From: Deuterostichococcus epilithicus
Lineage: Eukaryota > Chlorophyta > Trebouxiophyceae > Prasiolales > Stichococcaceae
DNA: 64,000 nucleotides
Assembly (NCBI GenBank): GCA_033439295.1
Contig: JAVTLE010000023.1
Location: 3,694,530 to 3,758,529, forward strand
Direction: 5' to 3'
The notes below the pieces were generated by a model that was given only the letters and a program-made list of their open reading frames with translations, did no database searches and had not been told where the DNA came from. A program made the position numbers and the translations under genes. The stretch's first letter is position 1. Each line of letters starts with the position of its first letter. This document shows positions 37,101 through 49,600 of this stretch, in pieces.

Positions 37101-39664
37101 GAACTCTGGGGCGCACAACATGATCTTCCAGCATCCGGGAGAGCATGTGCGACAACACCACCGGCCGAAGTTTCCTGCACGGCGGACTGCACAGCAGGAG
37201 CGCCCAAGCGCACGGCAGAAGGCGCGCCTGTCGAAGGGCGTCAGCGTGCCGAAGTGGCCGCACCAGCGGCTCATGTCCACGCGGACATCGCCGGGCTCCC
37301 GCAGCAGCAGTGTCGCAAACTGCCGGACCTGCAGCCCGGCTGCCTCCAGACCCTCTGCCACCGCCGCATCTGTCGCCTGCAGCATGAAGCGCCATGAACG
37401 GCAGATCAGTCGAATGCGGGAGCATGAGACAGCGAGCGGTAGCGCGGTGGCTCACTGCAGCTGGGAGACCTGCAGTCTCGAGGCTAGGCAGTCCACTAAA
37501 GCCTGCTGCAAGGCAGCTACTTGATTGAAGCTCTCTATGAGGCATCAGAACAGTATGTGGGAAGGTCAGTCCATCTGCAGCAGGGAACAGGCCATTGCCA
37601 CTGCTCGCGTCCTCGGAAAATTTGAGGCATGGGTGCTATTGCACGGAATGGTTGGACTGCTTTGGCGGCGGGCACCGGCAGGTAGGCAGTGCTAGTTCAC
37701 CTCCATGGCAGGCTCATAGCGTCTGCCGAAAAAGACGGCAACAGCGCCCAGTGCCTGCGCTGCGTCTGTGACCGCGTCCAGGTACGACCCATGTCTGCAG
37801 CATATCGAGTGAGATTCGAAGCAATGGCAGCTAGGTCACATGTCGTTTCCTGCTGCGACTCTGTCCTCGTTCCACACCTTGCTTTGAGGCATTTCAGAGC
37901 AGACATGTCAGTAGGGCATACGAGGGTGCATCTGCTGGCTCGCAGATGGCTGCCTCGCAAGGAACACTTGCCAACCAGAGACAGTGCCCGTCTCTAAGGG
38001 GCGCCGGAACTCTGGAGCGTGTTTGCTTCCGCCGCTGATTATCATCAGACTGCCACACCTGAAGATGATGCCTGCGCCAGGGCCATAGCGCTGCTGCAAA
38101 TCGGCATCCAGATGCGCCAGGGCGTGGTGCAGCCACAGCAGGCTCGCGCCGCCAGGCCGCCAGGAGGTGCCTGCGGGCGGCGGGGGCGTCAGCTTTTGTG
38201 GAACCTAATTATGAACTTTATACAGGCTTGCAGCGCAATGTAGTGCGGGGGCGTCATGCCGGACGGTCGTCCGATAGCAGGCTGCCACCCAAGAGTGCAC
38301 AGCAGCGCTGCCCAGCTGAAACTTTGTTACGAGGTATCAGCGGGTAAGCGCACACCCAACCCACGAATCGTCGTGTGTTGACGACTTCGCTGCAGGCACC
38401 AGGCACGTCGGTGGCTGCCCGCAGAGCTGGGCGCTGCGGCACTCTATTTTACTGAAATCCGACCGAAACCCTACCCGTGCGGATCTCATCGCCGTCCTCC
38501 GCCGGCGAGTGCACGTACACAAACGCCAGCCGGCCGCCGCCGCCCTTGGCGAAATGCGCCGCCGCGGCTACCGTCTCGTTGTCGTGCAGCCGCAGGTCCT
38601 GCCGCAGCCACACCAGCACGCTGCCGCCGCCGTCTGCCGCGTCCTTCCGCCGCTTCTTCGAGCGAGCGACCCTGAGCAGTCATAGTGACAATTTCGATAT
38701 TCTGAGTTCTTTCCAGGCATGCAGTTTGTATGCGGTCAGGGTGGAACCACTGTGTCGGATTGCGCTTGCTGCCGCACGCGGCTGGGCAGGACAGGGCCTG
38801 CAACAGGGCTTGACTCAGGCTACCACCCATCGTCCACAGACATGGCGCATCACCCACCCTGAGCCAGTTGACTCTGAGCCAAACCGCCCTGCTGCGTTCC
38901 CCGAGTCACTGCCACCGCTGGCATCTCGCGCCGCGCCACCGCCCTCGCCGCCTTCCTGAAACTGCGGCCGCTCGGCTGATGCGGTGTCCACCGCCGCAGG
39001 GGCGTCTGAATCACGTCCCGCTGCCGCATCGGGCAGCTGCGACGGCACGGTCTGCTGCTTCCGGCGTGGCATGCTGGCGCCTGCAGCATTGCACGGCGGC
39101 AAGCTCACAGAGTCAAAAGCATATCCCTGATGCCGCACATGTCGGCCGAAGGTCGCACTCGCAACCTCCAAATCGCCTGATCAGGTGCGATTGCTGCATT
39201 GGCAAGCCACAGAGCTGGCCGGAGACAATCAGGCTATGTGCGGCCCTTTGGGTGAAGGGCTTTGGGTGGAGCTAGAACCCTGGGGCTCGAGCAGGGGGAG
39301 GCCACAGGCTGTGCTGCACTCACCTGCTGTGTCAGGAATCGCAGCAAGGCCGCCTTCCGTCTCAACCGCGACACGCAGCGCCAGCTGCTGCTCCGGGGCT
39401 GGCAGCAGCGACGCCAAGTCGTCTAGAACGGCGTCTGCCGCCTCCCCGCTGCCGCACAGGCCACGGTATACCTCAAGAAATTGCTCGACGCCGAGCTCAC
39501 CCTTCCTGCCGCATGCCAAAGGATGCACACGGTCAGCTTCCCATCGCATACCTTTGGCCACGGCCGTGCGGCTTGGCTCTTGCAGGGTGCGAACTCAAAC
39601 GCGAGATTGGACCGGAGCTAAGATCAAGCACAAGGGGCCGCATCATGGTGGCCTCCCGGCGCAT
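34157..39664 (-). CDS. Cryptochrome/photolyase family flavoprotein with N-terminal extension
   Basis: FAD-binding blue-light receptor or DNA photolyase. Minus-strand exons from 39664: a leader (MRREATMMRPLVLDLSS), a helical segment (ELGVEQFLEVYRGLCGSGE), an acidic/Ser-rich linker (SMPRRKQQTVPSQ), then KKRRKDAADGGG, whose KKRRK is a plausible nuclear-localisation signal. The photolyase alpha/beta domain follows: VLVWLRQDLRLHDNETVAA, LAFVYVHSPAEDGDEI, GGASLLWLHHALAHLDADL, GSYLDAVTDAAQALGAVAVF, VRQFATLLLREPGDVRV, CGHFGTLTPF. The FAD domain has LIWRDLAYWQLHHWPAMART, GQTGFPLVDAGMRQLWATGW, LSEYLNIHWVEGAAWYHDTL, DADLAINCMMWQNAGKSGM, DQWNFTLQPTSKG, FIRSWVPEVAKLPTKYIHAP and YPHRIITADMK. The end reads ILKARRKHAK and GYDLL, with the stop at 34157. 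The subclass is not settled: it is not typical CRY-DASH or class II, and is closest by eye to plant/algal CRY-like photolyases. The N-terminal joins are phase-consistent. Confidence 0.85.
34795..34960 (-). repeat. Decayed copies of a cryptochrome exon end in its intron
   Basis: The exon ending GCAGCCGACCAGCAAGGGCC|AGGT (minus strand, near 34940-34915) is followed in the intron by GCAGCCCACCAGCAGGC and GCAGCCCACCAGCCGGGGC at roughly 50-70 bp spacing. Only the first copy matches the conserved protein (TLQPTSKGQ), so the others are tandem duplicates of the exon edge. Confidence 0.6.
36017..36029 (-). repeat. Telomere-like word inside cryptochrome intron
   Basis: CTAAACCCTAAAT on the plus strand. 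In transcription direction TTTAGGGTTTAG begins about 17 nt after the donor of the exon ending at 36047. Confidence 0.5.
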
Positions 39665-40624
39665 TGCCAAAGCAATGGTCTGACGCCCGCCTGAAGGCGC
39701 TGGCACTTCGCTGAAGCCTTTTGACGGAAGCTTTGTTGCCGCCCAACAACCTAACGATGTCCGTCGAAAGCTGCAAGTTACGCTGCTTCCAGCTGGGGAA
39801 TGCGTCGCCTCCGACCGCGTGCGCCTAGATAAGTAATGTGTCATTCTTAGTGTTTGCTCTGACACAAGGCAGTATCGAAACAATAGCAATCTGTTCTAGC
39901 TGGGTGTGCCTGGGCGGTTCGTGGTGGCACTACAAGGAGGTAGCGTGCACTGGCATGGCACGCCACACACGGCACTGGTGCTGGGCGGATCTCACCGTGA
40001 AACACCGCTGCCTCTTCTGGGAAGGAAGTGAGCAAGTACAACCTCGCGAAGACGGCAATGTCGCGCGTCTAGAGCTCAATGCGGAAGCGAGCAACACTGT
40101 CGATGTGCTCCGCACTGCAATCACTCTCAGCATTGGCTTTGTTGCGGCGTGACGGAGTTGAAACCTCTGAAACGGACGGAGAAATAGCTAAAATAATCGC
40201 ATGAGATGTGTCGATAAGGATTCGGCTGCAATTTTGCAAATCTTCACCGTTCCAACGTCGATCGTCAGCAGTCGTGGAGGCACGTCACGCATAGCACGCA
40301 AGCGGCTTCACCCCTGCTACCACTCTGCCGGGCCCAGCAAGAGCGACGCATATATAAGCAACAGCCTAATATGTTCCGAAGCGCTGGGTAACAACTGAGA
40401 CACGAGCAACTGAGACACGAGCCCGCACTTATGATGGCAGTTGACGTACGAATCATGCCGCTGCAGCGCGCCTGTGAGCCGCCGCTCAGCTGACACCGTG
40501 CATCCAACATGCGAGCTGCATCTGAAGCCTGACGATGGAGGACCCGTTGTTCCTCTCGCTGCATTGACAAACCACTGCCCAGACTACAATCCTGAAAGGC
40601 ACACAATGAATGGCACGATGCTGC
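39665..40624. other. Spacer of about 960 bp, no recognised gene
   Basis: Upstream of the cryptochrome gene and downstream of the coiled-coil gene (both minus strand). A 104-codon plus-strand open frame (39838-40152) shows no recognisable family and is probably chance. Confidence 0.4.
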
Positions 40625-43600
40625 CTAGTCCTTCAGCAAAAGGCCAAAGCCGGTCCTGCCCGACAGGCCGCCAGAGGACTTGCGGGCGAGCGAGGCCGTA
40701 CTGCTGGATCCCTGCTTTCCAGAGTCGCTTACCGGGCTGAACACGCTGCCGGCACTGCCGTCAACTTGTGGCCTGGTCGGGCCATCTTTGTCCACCTGCT
40801 GCAAGTGCCGCCCGTCAGGCGGCGGCTGAAGCTGCTGCTGCTCAGGGTTCCGCGCCTCGAGTGGGGCAGGGCTAACTGGCGTTTCACTGCCGCCAAACTC
40901 GCTGTCGGTGCTGCCTATGCTGAAAGCCGCGTCATCAGCCGCCGCAGCCTGTGCAAGACAGGGGTGAAGGTCTGCATCCTGGCGGGTTGGAGGCAACCGT
41001 TGAGGAATCCAGCGCCTGATATTCGAGGCCAGCTGAAATCACAGAAATTGACGTCAGCTGGGTTGTGTCATGCGCCTCCAGATGCACGCAATAGACTGAC
41101 AGCCATTTGGCGGCAATGCTGCTGGCAACAACAGACACAAGAGGGGTAGAGCTCACCAGACTGGCGGCAAAGGGGCTGAGGCTGCTGCCGGCGGACAGTC
41201 CCGGGCTGGCTGTGTTGCTGTTGCGCAGCGCCGCGGCGCCGCCGCTGGTCAGCACCACACCCCCGCCAAAGCCGCCGCCTAAGCCGGCGCCAAAGCCGGC
41301 GCCAGAGTCACCAACGCTGTCCACAGTACTGCTTAGCAAACCGAGGCCCACGCCAGCGCCTGTGGATCAGACAGCATGCAATGAGCAAATCATATGTAGG
41401 AGCTACCACTCGCAGAGGTCAGCCATGCCTGTGGCCTGGGATGGGGCTTTGGCGGCCAGTGCTGCCATGGGCAGAGTTTCAGCTGGAGATGCGGCGGCTG
41501 CAGCGCGACCTGGCATGCGTAATGCCACTGAATGGCACTGAAAGCACAGAGTGCCGCAGCAGGTTGCACAGTCCCGATGCCATCTGCCAGCGAAATAAAC
41601 TCTCAAACTCTCAAGATCCCACATGACGAGCGCTTCTGGGTGTGAACGCCGAGATGCGCCCGCGGTATAGGTCATCCACCCCTACACAGAAGACTGCGCA
41701 CCCCTGGGCGTCTGCACGCCGGAGGCCTGAGGCGTGCTGGCGACGCTGCTGACGGACGCCGAGCGGCGAGCGGGGCCGGGCCGCAGCTGTATGCCGGTCC
41801 CGCCGCTGCCGCCGCCGCCGCCGCCGGCAGCCGCAAGAGAGTCCCGCGGCGCCGCCGGGGCCAGGCCGGCGTGCGCGGCGGCAAAGGCGCTTTGCGCCAG
41901 CCACCTCGCCTCCGCGCCCTCTTCCAGGTTTACCTGCGATGTCCATATCGCCACATCGCTAGTGCGTCAGTGCTTTTTCGCCAGCGCATCCCGGGTCGGT
42001 GGTGGGTTAGGCACGAAACTGTGTGTGCACCAATGCGACGCTGCTGCAGCAATGCACAGGCTTGGCAGCGCAGCAGCATTGGGCGGCTCATTTACACGGA
42101 GGGGATGACCACCTGTGTCCCGGCGAGCAGGCGGTGGGTGGCGTCGATGCACGCTGCGGTGCCGTCGCCGCCGCTGTCGCTGCCGCCGCTGCCACTCCGC
42201 TGCCGGGCGGCGTCCGCCGCCGCTTGCAGCTGCCGCAGCGCTGCCGCCTGGTCCAGCTTTCGCCGGGCGGCCGCGAAAGTGCGCGCGTCCGCTTCTGCGG
42301 CACCCCTGTCGATGGAGTATTCAAATATTCTCATTGATCTGAGAGGCTCATTGATCTGATAGGAAATAAATGTGGAGCGACTCAGCTTGAGAGGAGACGT
42401 GCGCCTGGATGTGGCTTCTGATGGGTGGTCTTATCAAGGTGCTATCACTCCAATGTGTAAGCTACCGCGAGTCAAAAGACAGGGGCTGTCATCTCCTGTC
42501 TCAGCAGTGCGACCATAAAGGCGCAGGCTGCGGTCCACCTCATGCTTCAACAGTACTGCTGTGCAACTGCACGAGGAAAAAGCTGACACAGACCCTAAAC
42601 CCTAAACCCTGAACGCAGACAGCCCGCACCTGCAGGCGTCCTCCATGGCAGACTGCAGCATCCGGGTGCGGGTGTCCGCGGCGGCGCCTCGCGCCGCCTC
42701 GTCGGCCGCCGCCGCCAGCTGTGCCGTCGACGCCATGGCTTCGTAGCCCAGGTCCGACCACACCTGTAGCAGGACACCAGAGCGGTGGCGCCGGCAGAGG
42801 ATGTGGGGCGTCCTCCTGTGGGCGCGACCCTGCCCCGCCTCAACTCGCTCGGGTGCTGCCACACAACAGCTCGTGCCCTTGATGGAATCTGCTGACCTCG
42901 GCATGGAGACCGAGCTCAGTGCCCGGCCCTCCTGTGAAATCAGGCAAAATGACGAAAAGGGGAAGGGGGGAGGGGGGGCACTGAACCCACCTGCTGTAGC
43001 AGCTGTTCCGGGTCTCCGTCCCTGTCCCCCTGCTGCACCTCCTCGCCTTCTTCCGGCTCGGTGTCATCACTGTGCTCCACCGCGTGCGCCACCAGCTCGA
43101 AGGCGCTGGGGGCATACCCACCGCCGGCCGCGGATTCGGCCACGCCCGGCCCGGCGCTGCCGCCTGACGGCGCCACCGCAAGCCGCGCGGGCGATGCCGC
43201 CGCCGGCGAGCGCGGCTCCGCCGCCGGGCTGGCTTCGACCGCATTTGACCGCACAGGCGACGCTGACGGCGAGCCGGAGGACTGCTGCAAATCGACGGAC
43301 TGCCGGGAGGCGGCGGACACCAGCGACCCGGGCCGCGATGGCGACTGCTGCAGCAGCCAGGAGCTGCCGGCCGCCGCGCTGCCGGCGGGCGACAGCTGCA
43401 GGCGCGCGGGGCTCCTGCCGGCGATTTCGGCGGACCGTCTAGGGCGGCGGTAGGCGTCCAGGGCGTGTGCCGCGGGCTGCCGAGGGCTCCTGTGGGAGTC
43501 CGCGCCCCCGACTGTACTGGCGGGGGGCCAACCAGGGCTGCGGAGGGCTGCGCCGCCGCCGCCAGGAGTGCTGAAGGCTGCTGCCGCAGCCACAGTGGCC

Positions 43601-46600
43601 GCGGCCGGGCGCTGAGGCGTCCGTGTCGAGGACGCCGCAGCTGCGTCGCCCCTCGCAGCAGTGAGTGCGCCGCCGGCGGACTTGGCGGGCGACATGTGCT
43701 CGTGCGGCGGCGTGAGCGGCCACCGCGTCGGCGACGCCGCCAGCAGGGCTCCATCCTGCAGGCTCCTGCTGGCGCCGGACCGCTCCGCCTGCTCCGCACC
43801 CGCAATGCCGCCGCCCGCGGGGCGGCGGCCGGCAGGGCCGGCGCCGTCGCCGGCGGAGGGACCGTTGCCCGCGGCGGAGTGCGCGTCCGGCGGCGGCAAC
43901 GGCAGCGGCGGCGAGACGTCCTCCGCCAGCAGCGCGCCGATCTCGGACATGCGGTTGGCAGCGCGGTCCAGCCAGCCCCGCATGCGGTCCTCAGCGCCTG
44001 GAGACATGCCACCGTCCTGCGACAGAGGAAATGCATGGGTTGCCATCAACCACAATCTTCGTAATGCAGCAGCACACACATGCGCAAGGAGACAGGAGGG
44101 CGAGATTGCGGACACTACTTGGCACTGCACTGCGCCGTCGGTGCTGCGGCTTGCTGCAATTGCTGTTCAAAGTGAAGCCTACCTGAGATGCGCCAGAGGC
44201 GATGCGGTACAGCGGCACATCCTGCCCTAATTCCAGCCAGCCCAGCTGCGAGTCTGCTTCCCCGCCAGCGTCCTCCCCTGCGAACACAGCACATGTTGCA
44301 CATGCTTGCTGCTGGCCCGGCAACCGCACAGGGTAGGGACCTGCTGCCGCCGCAGGCGAGATGTGGACAGGGTCACTGGCATCAGCATGCTACCCACCTG
44401 CCCTGCTGGACCGCCTTGCACGAGAGCACGCATAGAACGAAAGTGCCGGAGCTCACCGCCAAGCATGGTGGCGAGCCGACCGACCTTGCCGCTGAGGTAC
44501 CGTGCGACCCGCAGGTGCGAGCGCTGCGAGTCCGTGCTGCGCCGCCGCCCCGCCGTGACCCCCTGCACGGTGAGTCGCAATGGAGGGACGGATGGAGGGG
44601 CTTCCAGGTTCGTGGCATCGTCAGTGACACCACGTGCGTGCAGGGCGTGAAATGCAAGATTGTCTGCATTGGTGGCTTTTTCTGGGTGGTGGTTGTTCTG
44701 AGCAGCAGCCCCAGCAGCCACCTCCTGTTTCACTCAATGCTAGGGTGTGCGTCTCCACGTCAGGTGCAAGAGGCCTGCCAGCACTTGAGCATGAAGAGCA
44801 CGGGAACAATGCACCTGCGAGTCCATTGACAGGCGGCGTCGGGCGCCAAAGTCCGAGGCCTCGCCGAGGGACAGCGCGCCGTTGGAGTGCGCGCCGTCAG
44901 ACAGCGCGCCAGCCGAGGCGTCCCGCCGCATGGGGTCGCTGACAGCAGCCGCCGGCAAGCCGGCTGCCGCGATCAGTGCCCCCGGGGCTGAGGCTGCGGT
45001 CTCGGCAGGCTCGTCCCTCCGGGGCAGGGCAGCAGCTGCCCCGTCCGGACCGCGGGCCACAGCCGGCGAGGGAATCAATGCTGTTCCGTCCTGGTGAGCG
45101 GCGGAGCCGCTGGAGGCGGTGGCATGCAGCGGGGACCAGTGCGCAGCGGCACCAGCAGAGGCAGCAGACGCGGCGGCGTCTTCGTGCCTTGCTTCATTCA
45201 GCTGTTCCTGTGTTTGGCACACAAGCGCGGGATGACGAGACGGCCATGCTGGACAGCCAGAGGAGGGCGGCATGTCTGCCTGGGCAAAAGGAGGGCAGTT
45301 GAATAAAGCTACATTTCAGCGAACGTGGGAAACGCTCGATTCAGGCACACAGCTCTGCCCACAGCAGATGCTCTGCAACATGTGAATCGGGCCATTCGAA
45401 CAAGGAGGTCTACTTGCATTCAGATCTCTGTCGCCATGCTGGTGACCCGGTTGGGACATTTGCCTTAAGTCACCTGCAGGTCAGCCAAACGTGTGCGCTG
45501 CTGCGCGACTGCCTGCAGAGCAGCTTCCAAGAAGGAATGCGCTGCCGGCGCTAGCGCTGCTGACGAAGACTCTGCGATGTGGTCCTGCAAAGGGCATGTC
45601 ATGAACCTGAGCCTGAAAGCACACAACTGGTAGCGGTTCACCAGGGCTGGGAAAGGCTGCGGGTCACAAGGCTCCGGCGACCAGCATATGCGATTATGTC
45701 GAAAGGCAATTCATCCCCTTTCCTCCAGCGCACAGGCCGCGACAGCCTGCCGGCTGGCAGCGCACCGACTGGAAATTTTCAGCAGCAGCAGCAGCAGCAG
45801 TGCAGAGCTGCCACAGAGAAGAAGCAGGTCGGCGACAGTCTGTTATGGAGGGTGTGATGTCCTTACCAGCCCGTTTTCATTGGCGGTCGCAGCTTGAAGA
45901 CGGGCAGCGGCTGCTACCCAGACTGCCTCACTCTCTGCGTCATGCTGATGGCTGGCCGCTGCATCTGCCGCCTCCTGCGAGTGGAAGCTTATAGCGGCTT
46001 GGAAAGTGTCCGACATGTGGCGATCGACATCCGCGTCAGATGCACCGGCAGCGGCCAGGCGGGTGGCAGTTGTGCGTTCTAAGCTCGCCACGCTCGCCAG
46101 GCGTCATCTCGAGGGCAGCCTGCCGCTGCACTGGGCTGTGTCGTAGCCATGGAGGCCGCGCAGGATCGAGAGGAGACACGGAATGGAGTACTGGCACACC
46201 ACCCTCGTGTGCACGCAGGCCTCGTGTGCGCACAGGACCATGCAGAACCAGGTCGAAGATCCCTCGCCTGGGCCTCCAGCAGGCGCTGCGCGGCTGCGTG
46301 GGCCTCCGCGACGGCGGCGCGGGAGGCGGCCGCCTCCTCCTCAGCGGCCGCCTTATCGTCCTCTGCCTGCCCCAGCAGCAGGCTGAGCTCGTCCAGGCGC
46401 TGCAGTAGCAGGAGGCGCCAGCCATCAGGTGCCAGTGCGGACAGTCTGTAGGATCCACGGCTGGGTCGGCCCGGCCCCTGAGCACTCCCCACCCTCCCGC
46501 GTCTGCAGCATGAGCAGGACTCTTTGGTTGCACGGGAATGAGCAGGACTCTCAGGCTCCACAGAATTGGGCATCTTCATCATGTATTTCCCTCCCACGCT

Positions 46601-49600
46601 GGTCAGAGCGCCCCCTACAGCATGTTGGGCTTCTGAGCTCATGGTGACATGTGCTTTGCCCCGGTGCAGCAGCACCCATCGCCGCAACTTGAAAACCGCC
46701 ACCGCATGCCTGCCCGCCCGCCAGGATCTGGAAGGGCCAGGGTCGTGGTTAAAGAGCGCCTGCTTGCCCTGAGGTGTGGCACGAGCTACAGCGCCTCATA
46801 CGCCATCCAGCGAGGCAGGGGTTTCTGGCGCTGCCGCCGAGCGGCCGCCGGCTGCCGTGTCAGCAGGCTCATGTGCCGGGCCGCCGCCGTTGCTGGGCGC
46901 CACTGCCTCGAGCACGGCGGCTGCGCTGGCAGCGACTGCAGCTGCAGGCGCGGGCGAGTCTGTGGCACCCTGCGGCGCCGGCGCCGGCGGCGACGGCTGA
47001 TCCGAGTGCGGCTGCGCCAGCGGCTTCAGGTCCGACATGATGGTGTCTGCCTGGCTGCGCAGCCGCAGCAGCACACTGTCCGTGAAGCCTCGGTCCTGCG
47101 GGCGGCAAGCGGGAGAAAGGGACTCACCTTCTTGGGGGCGTGCAGGGTTGCGGTGGTAGAGGGTGTACGCAGGAAGGCTTCCACGGGGGTTCTGGGTTGC
47201 GGCGTGGCAGCGGGGCACACCTGGGCATCTCGGGCGAGCTTCCGCCCGGCGGGACAGAAATTTTACATTGTCGCAGAAAAGACATCGGACCTGAACAGCC
47301 TTGCAGCCTTGGCCTGCAGCCTCGGATGCGCCCTCCTGGGCCTGGGCCGGCAGGCCACCCGGCGCAGCTGCTCCACGCTTCGTTCCTGGCCTTCCTCTCC
47401 TGTTGCATGCCCGCATTGGCGATGGAAGCGGCACGCACCTGCTCGTACTGTCGCAGCTTTGCTTCCAGCGCCTGCTTCTGGCGCGCGGCGTGGCTCAGCG
47501 AGTGCGTGACCTGCTCCAGCTGGTCCTCCAGCAGCCCGGCCTCCCGGTCCGCAGCCGCCAGCTGCCCCGCTGTCGCCGCCGCCGCCGCCTCCGCCGCCTG
47601 CCGCGCCTGCGGAGGGGCACGCACCGGAGTGAGTGGTCGCAGCCGGGAGGCATGGCGCCCTGTTCTGTAAGCGCCCTGGACAAGCGGCCGGGGTGTGTCA
47701 CAAGCGCGCCCCGCGGCTGCAGCCTGCAGGTCAGTGCACATCACGGCTTGTGTCCAGGACCACGGCAGAGTGACGATGGACGCCTGCACACGCGGCGACA
47801 CAGGAGAGGACCGCGCACATTGTTGGCAGCCGCCAGCGCGCGGTCGGCCTCCATGGCACGCGCCCGCAGCTGCGACGCCTCCGCCAGCGCCGCTGCCAGC
47901 TGCGGGGCCAGGCTGGTGGCATCCTCCGCCGTCGACACCGCGTCGTCCGCCTGTGTGCAGCAGCAGAGTCGTGAACATCACACCGCCCGACTTGCACTAA
48001 ACCCTGGGTTCCAGAGCGCTCACGATCAGGGCCCTCAGTTTGCCCAGAGACCAGAGCGTTTTCAGAGCGTCATGTCACTGGTACCATCATGCCTTCATGC
48101 TGATGGCATCTTGGAAGGGAATGCCATGTGGGCAGCACAGCGTCACCTGGGAGGGGGCACTGTCTGAGGAGTTCTGGCGCTGCCGCAAGCCGCGCAGGTG
48201 GCCGCTGTCCTGGGACGCGAGCGTGCTGCCACCGCTGCCGCGCCTGCAGCCAGGACATGGGTCGTGCTCCAGGGTCTGTCATTACACGTCGAGGTTTTAG
48301 AGCAACGAAGAGGGGCTCATCAGGCACGATGCCTGCAACAGGTCGATCAATTCGGGAGAAAGGTTCAGAAGCCAGAGCCGGCAGTCTTGTTGAACTCATC
48401 CTCCAAACCACGGTCTCCCTCTGCATCCCGCTTGCCACGCCTCGCATGCAGCACCCGTGTGCACGAAGCCAACCTGGCAAACAAGCTGACCTGGTCGGGC
48501 TGTGCAGCAGCCGAGGCGCCAGCTGCTGCAGCCGCGCATTGGCGGCCGCCAGGTGGCGCGCCAGCGTGGCCTTGTCCGAGGCCAGTCCCTGCTGCGCCGC
48601 GAGCGCTGCGTCCCGCTCCTCCGCCGCCGCCGCCGCCGCGGCGCGCGCCGACGCCTGCCCCGCCCGCGCCTCCTGCGTGCAGGGGAGGACCGATCGTGTC
48701 CGCACGGGCATCGGGTGCCCTACTTGATGCGTGAGGAGTGGCGTTCGCTATGGCCAGGCAGGCCGTATCTCATGCCCACCTGAAGCAGGGACTCCACTTC
48801 CTGAGCGGCATGCAGCGACTCTGCGTGCGCAACATCCTTCGATTCCAGCGCCCGCCGCACCTCGGCATGCTGCGCTGCCTGCATGCGTTCGCGGGAGGCC
48901 TGTGAGAGCGCGCAAGCTGGGACCTTTCGATGTGCAGGCGGCAGAAACAGGCCATGGCGCATCCTTGCCGCGTCATGCACCTGGCTGCGGGTTCCTATTG
49001 TGCAGGTGTGACAACGCAGAGCCGCAATCTCTGTGCGGGATGCGTGCCCCAAATGGGTTTGTGGATTTGTTGCGCGAGCAGCACTAACAGGCTAAAGCGG
49101 GCATGGAGGCAGCGGCCACCTGCGCGCTCAGAGCGCCACCCAGACGGGCTGCCTCGGCGGCCTCTGCCTCCGCCAGCTGCTGCGCCCGCACGGCGAGCGC
49201 CTCGGCAGCAGCCAGTTCGGCCGCCGTCTGCTCCTTTGCTGCCTCCGCTGCCTGCACCTGCGGGGGGTCGGCATGACACTCGGGCACCATGCGGGCAGAT
49301 GCAGTTTTCTCGCTGAACATGCACAGCAGCCCAGGCAAACAGGAGCTAAGAGATCTGTGCATCCAGTAGCAGTAGACGTGTCAGCCGGTGAAGATGCACA
49401 GCACTCGGAGCTTCTGTGCTGCGTTCACGGCGCACCTGGGCCACGAGCTCTGCCTCCCGCTCAGCGACGGCCTGCAGCCGCTGCTGGAACGCGCTCAGCT
49501 CTGCACGCAGGCCGGCGTCGCCTGCGGCTGGAGACTGCGCAGCCCCCTGCGCCTGTTCGCACCGTTCACACCGTTCAGTGCCCATTGACAGGACGGCTGA

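Noticed and set aside
39838-40152. 104-codon plus-strand ORF between cryptochrome and coiled-coil genes
   Set aside because: No motif, no intron structure like its neighbours, and composition rich in Trp/Cys/His as in chance frames.
42840-44130. Two overlapping minus-strand open frames of about 396-398 codons plus long frames on the other strand
   Set aside because: Only the 44130-42940 frame has protein-like composition continuous with coiled-coil gene exons. The Arg/Pro-rich companions are GC-driven shadow frames.
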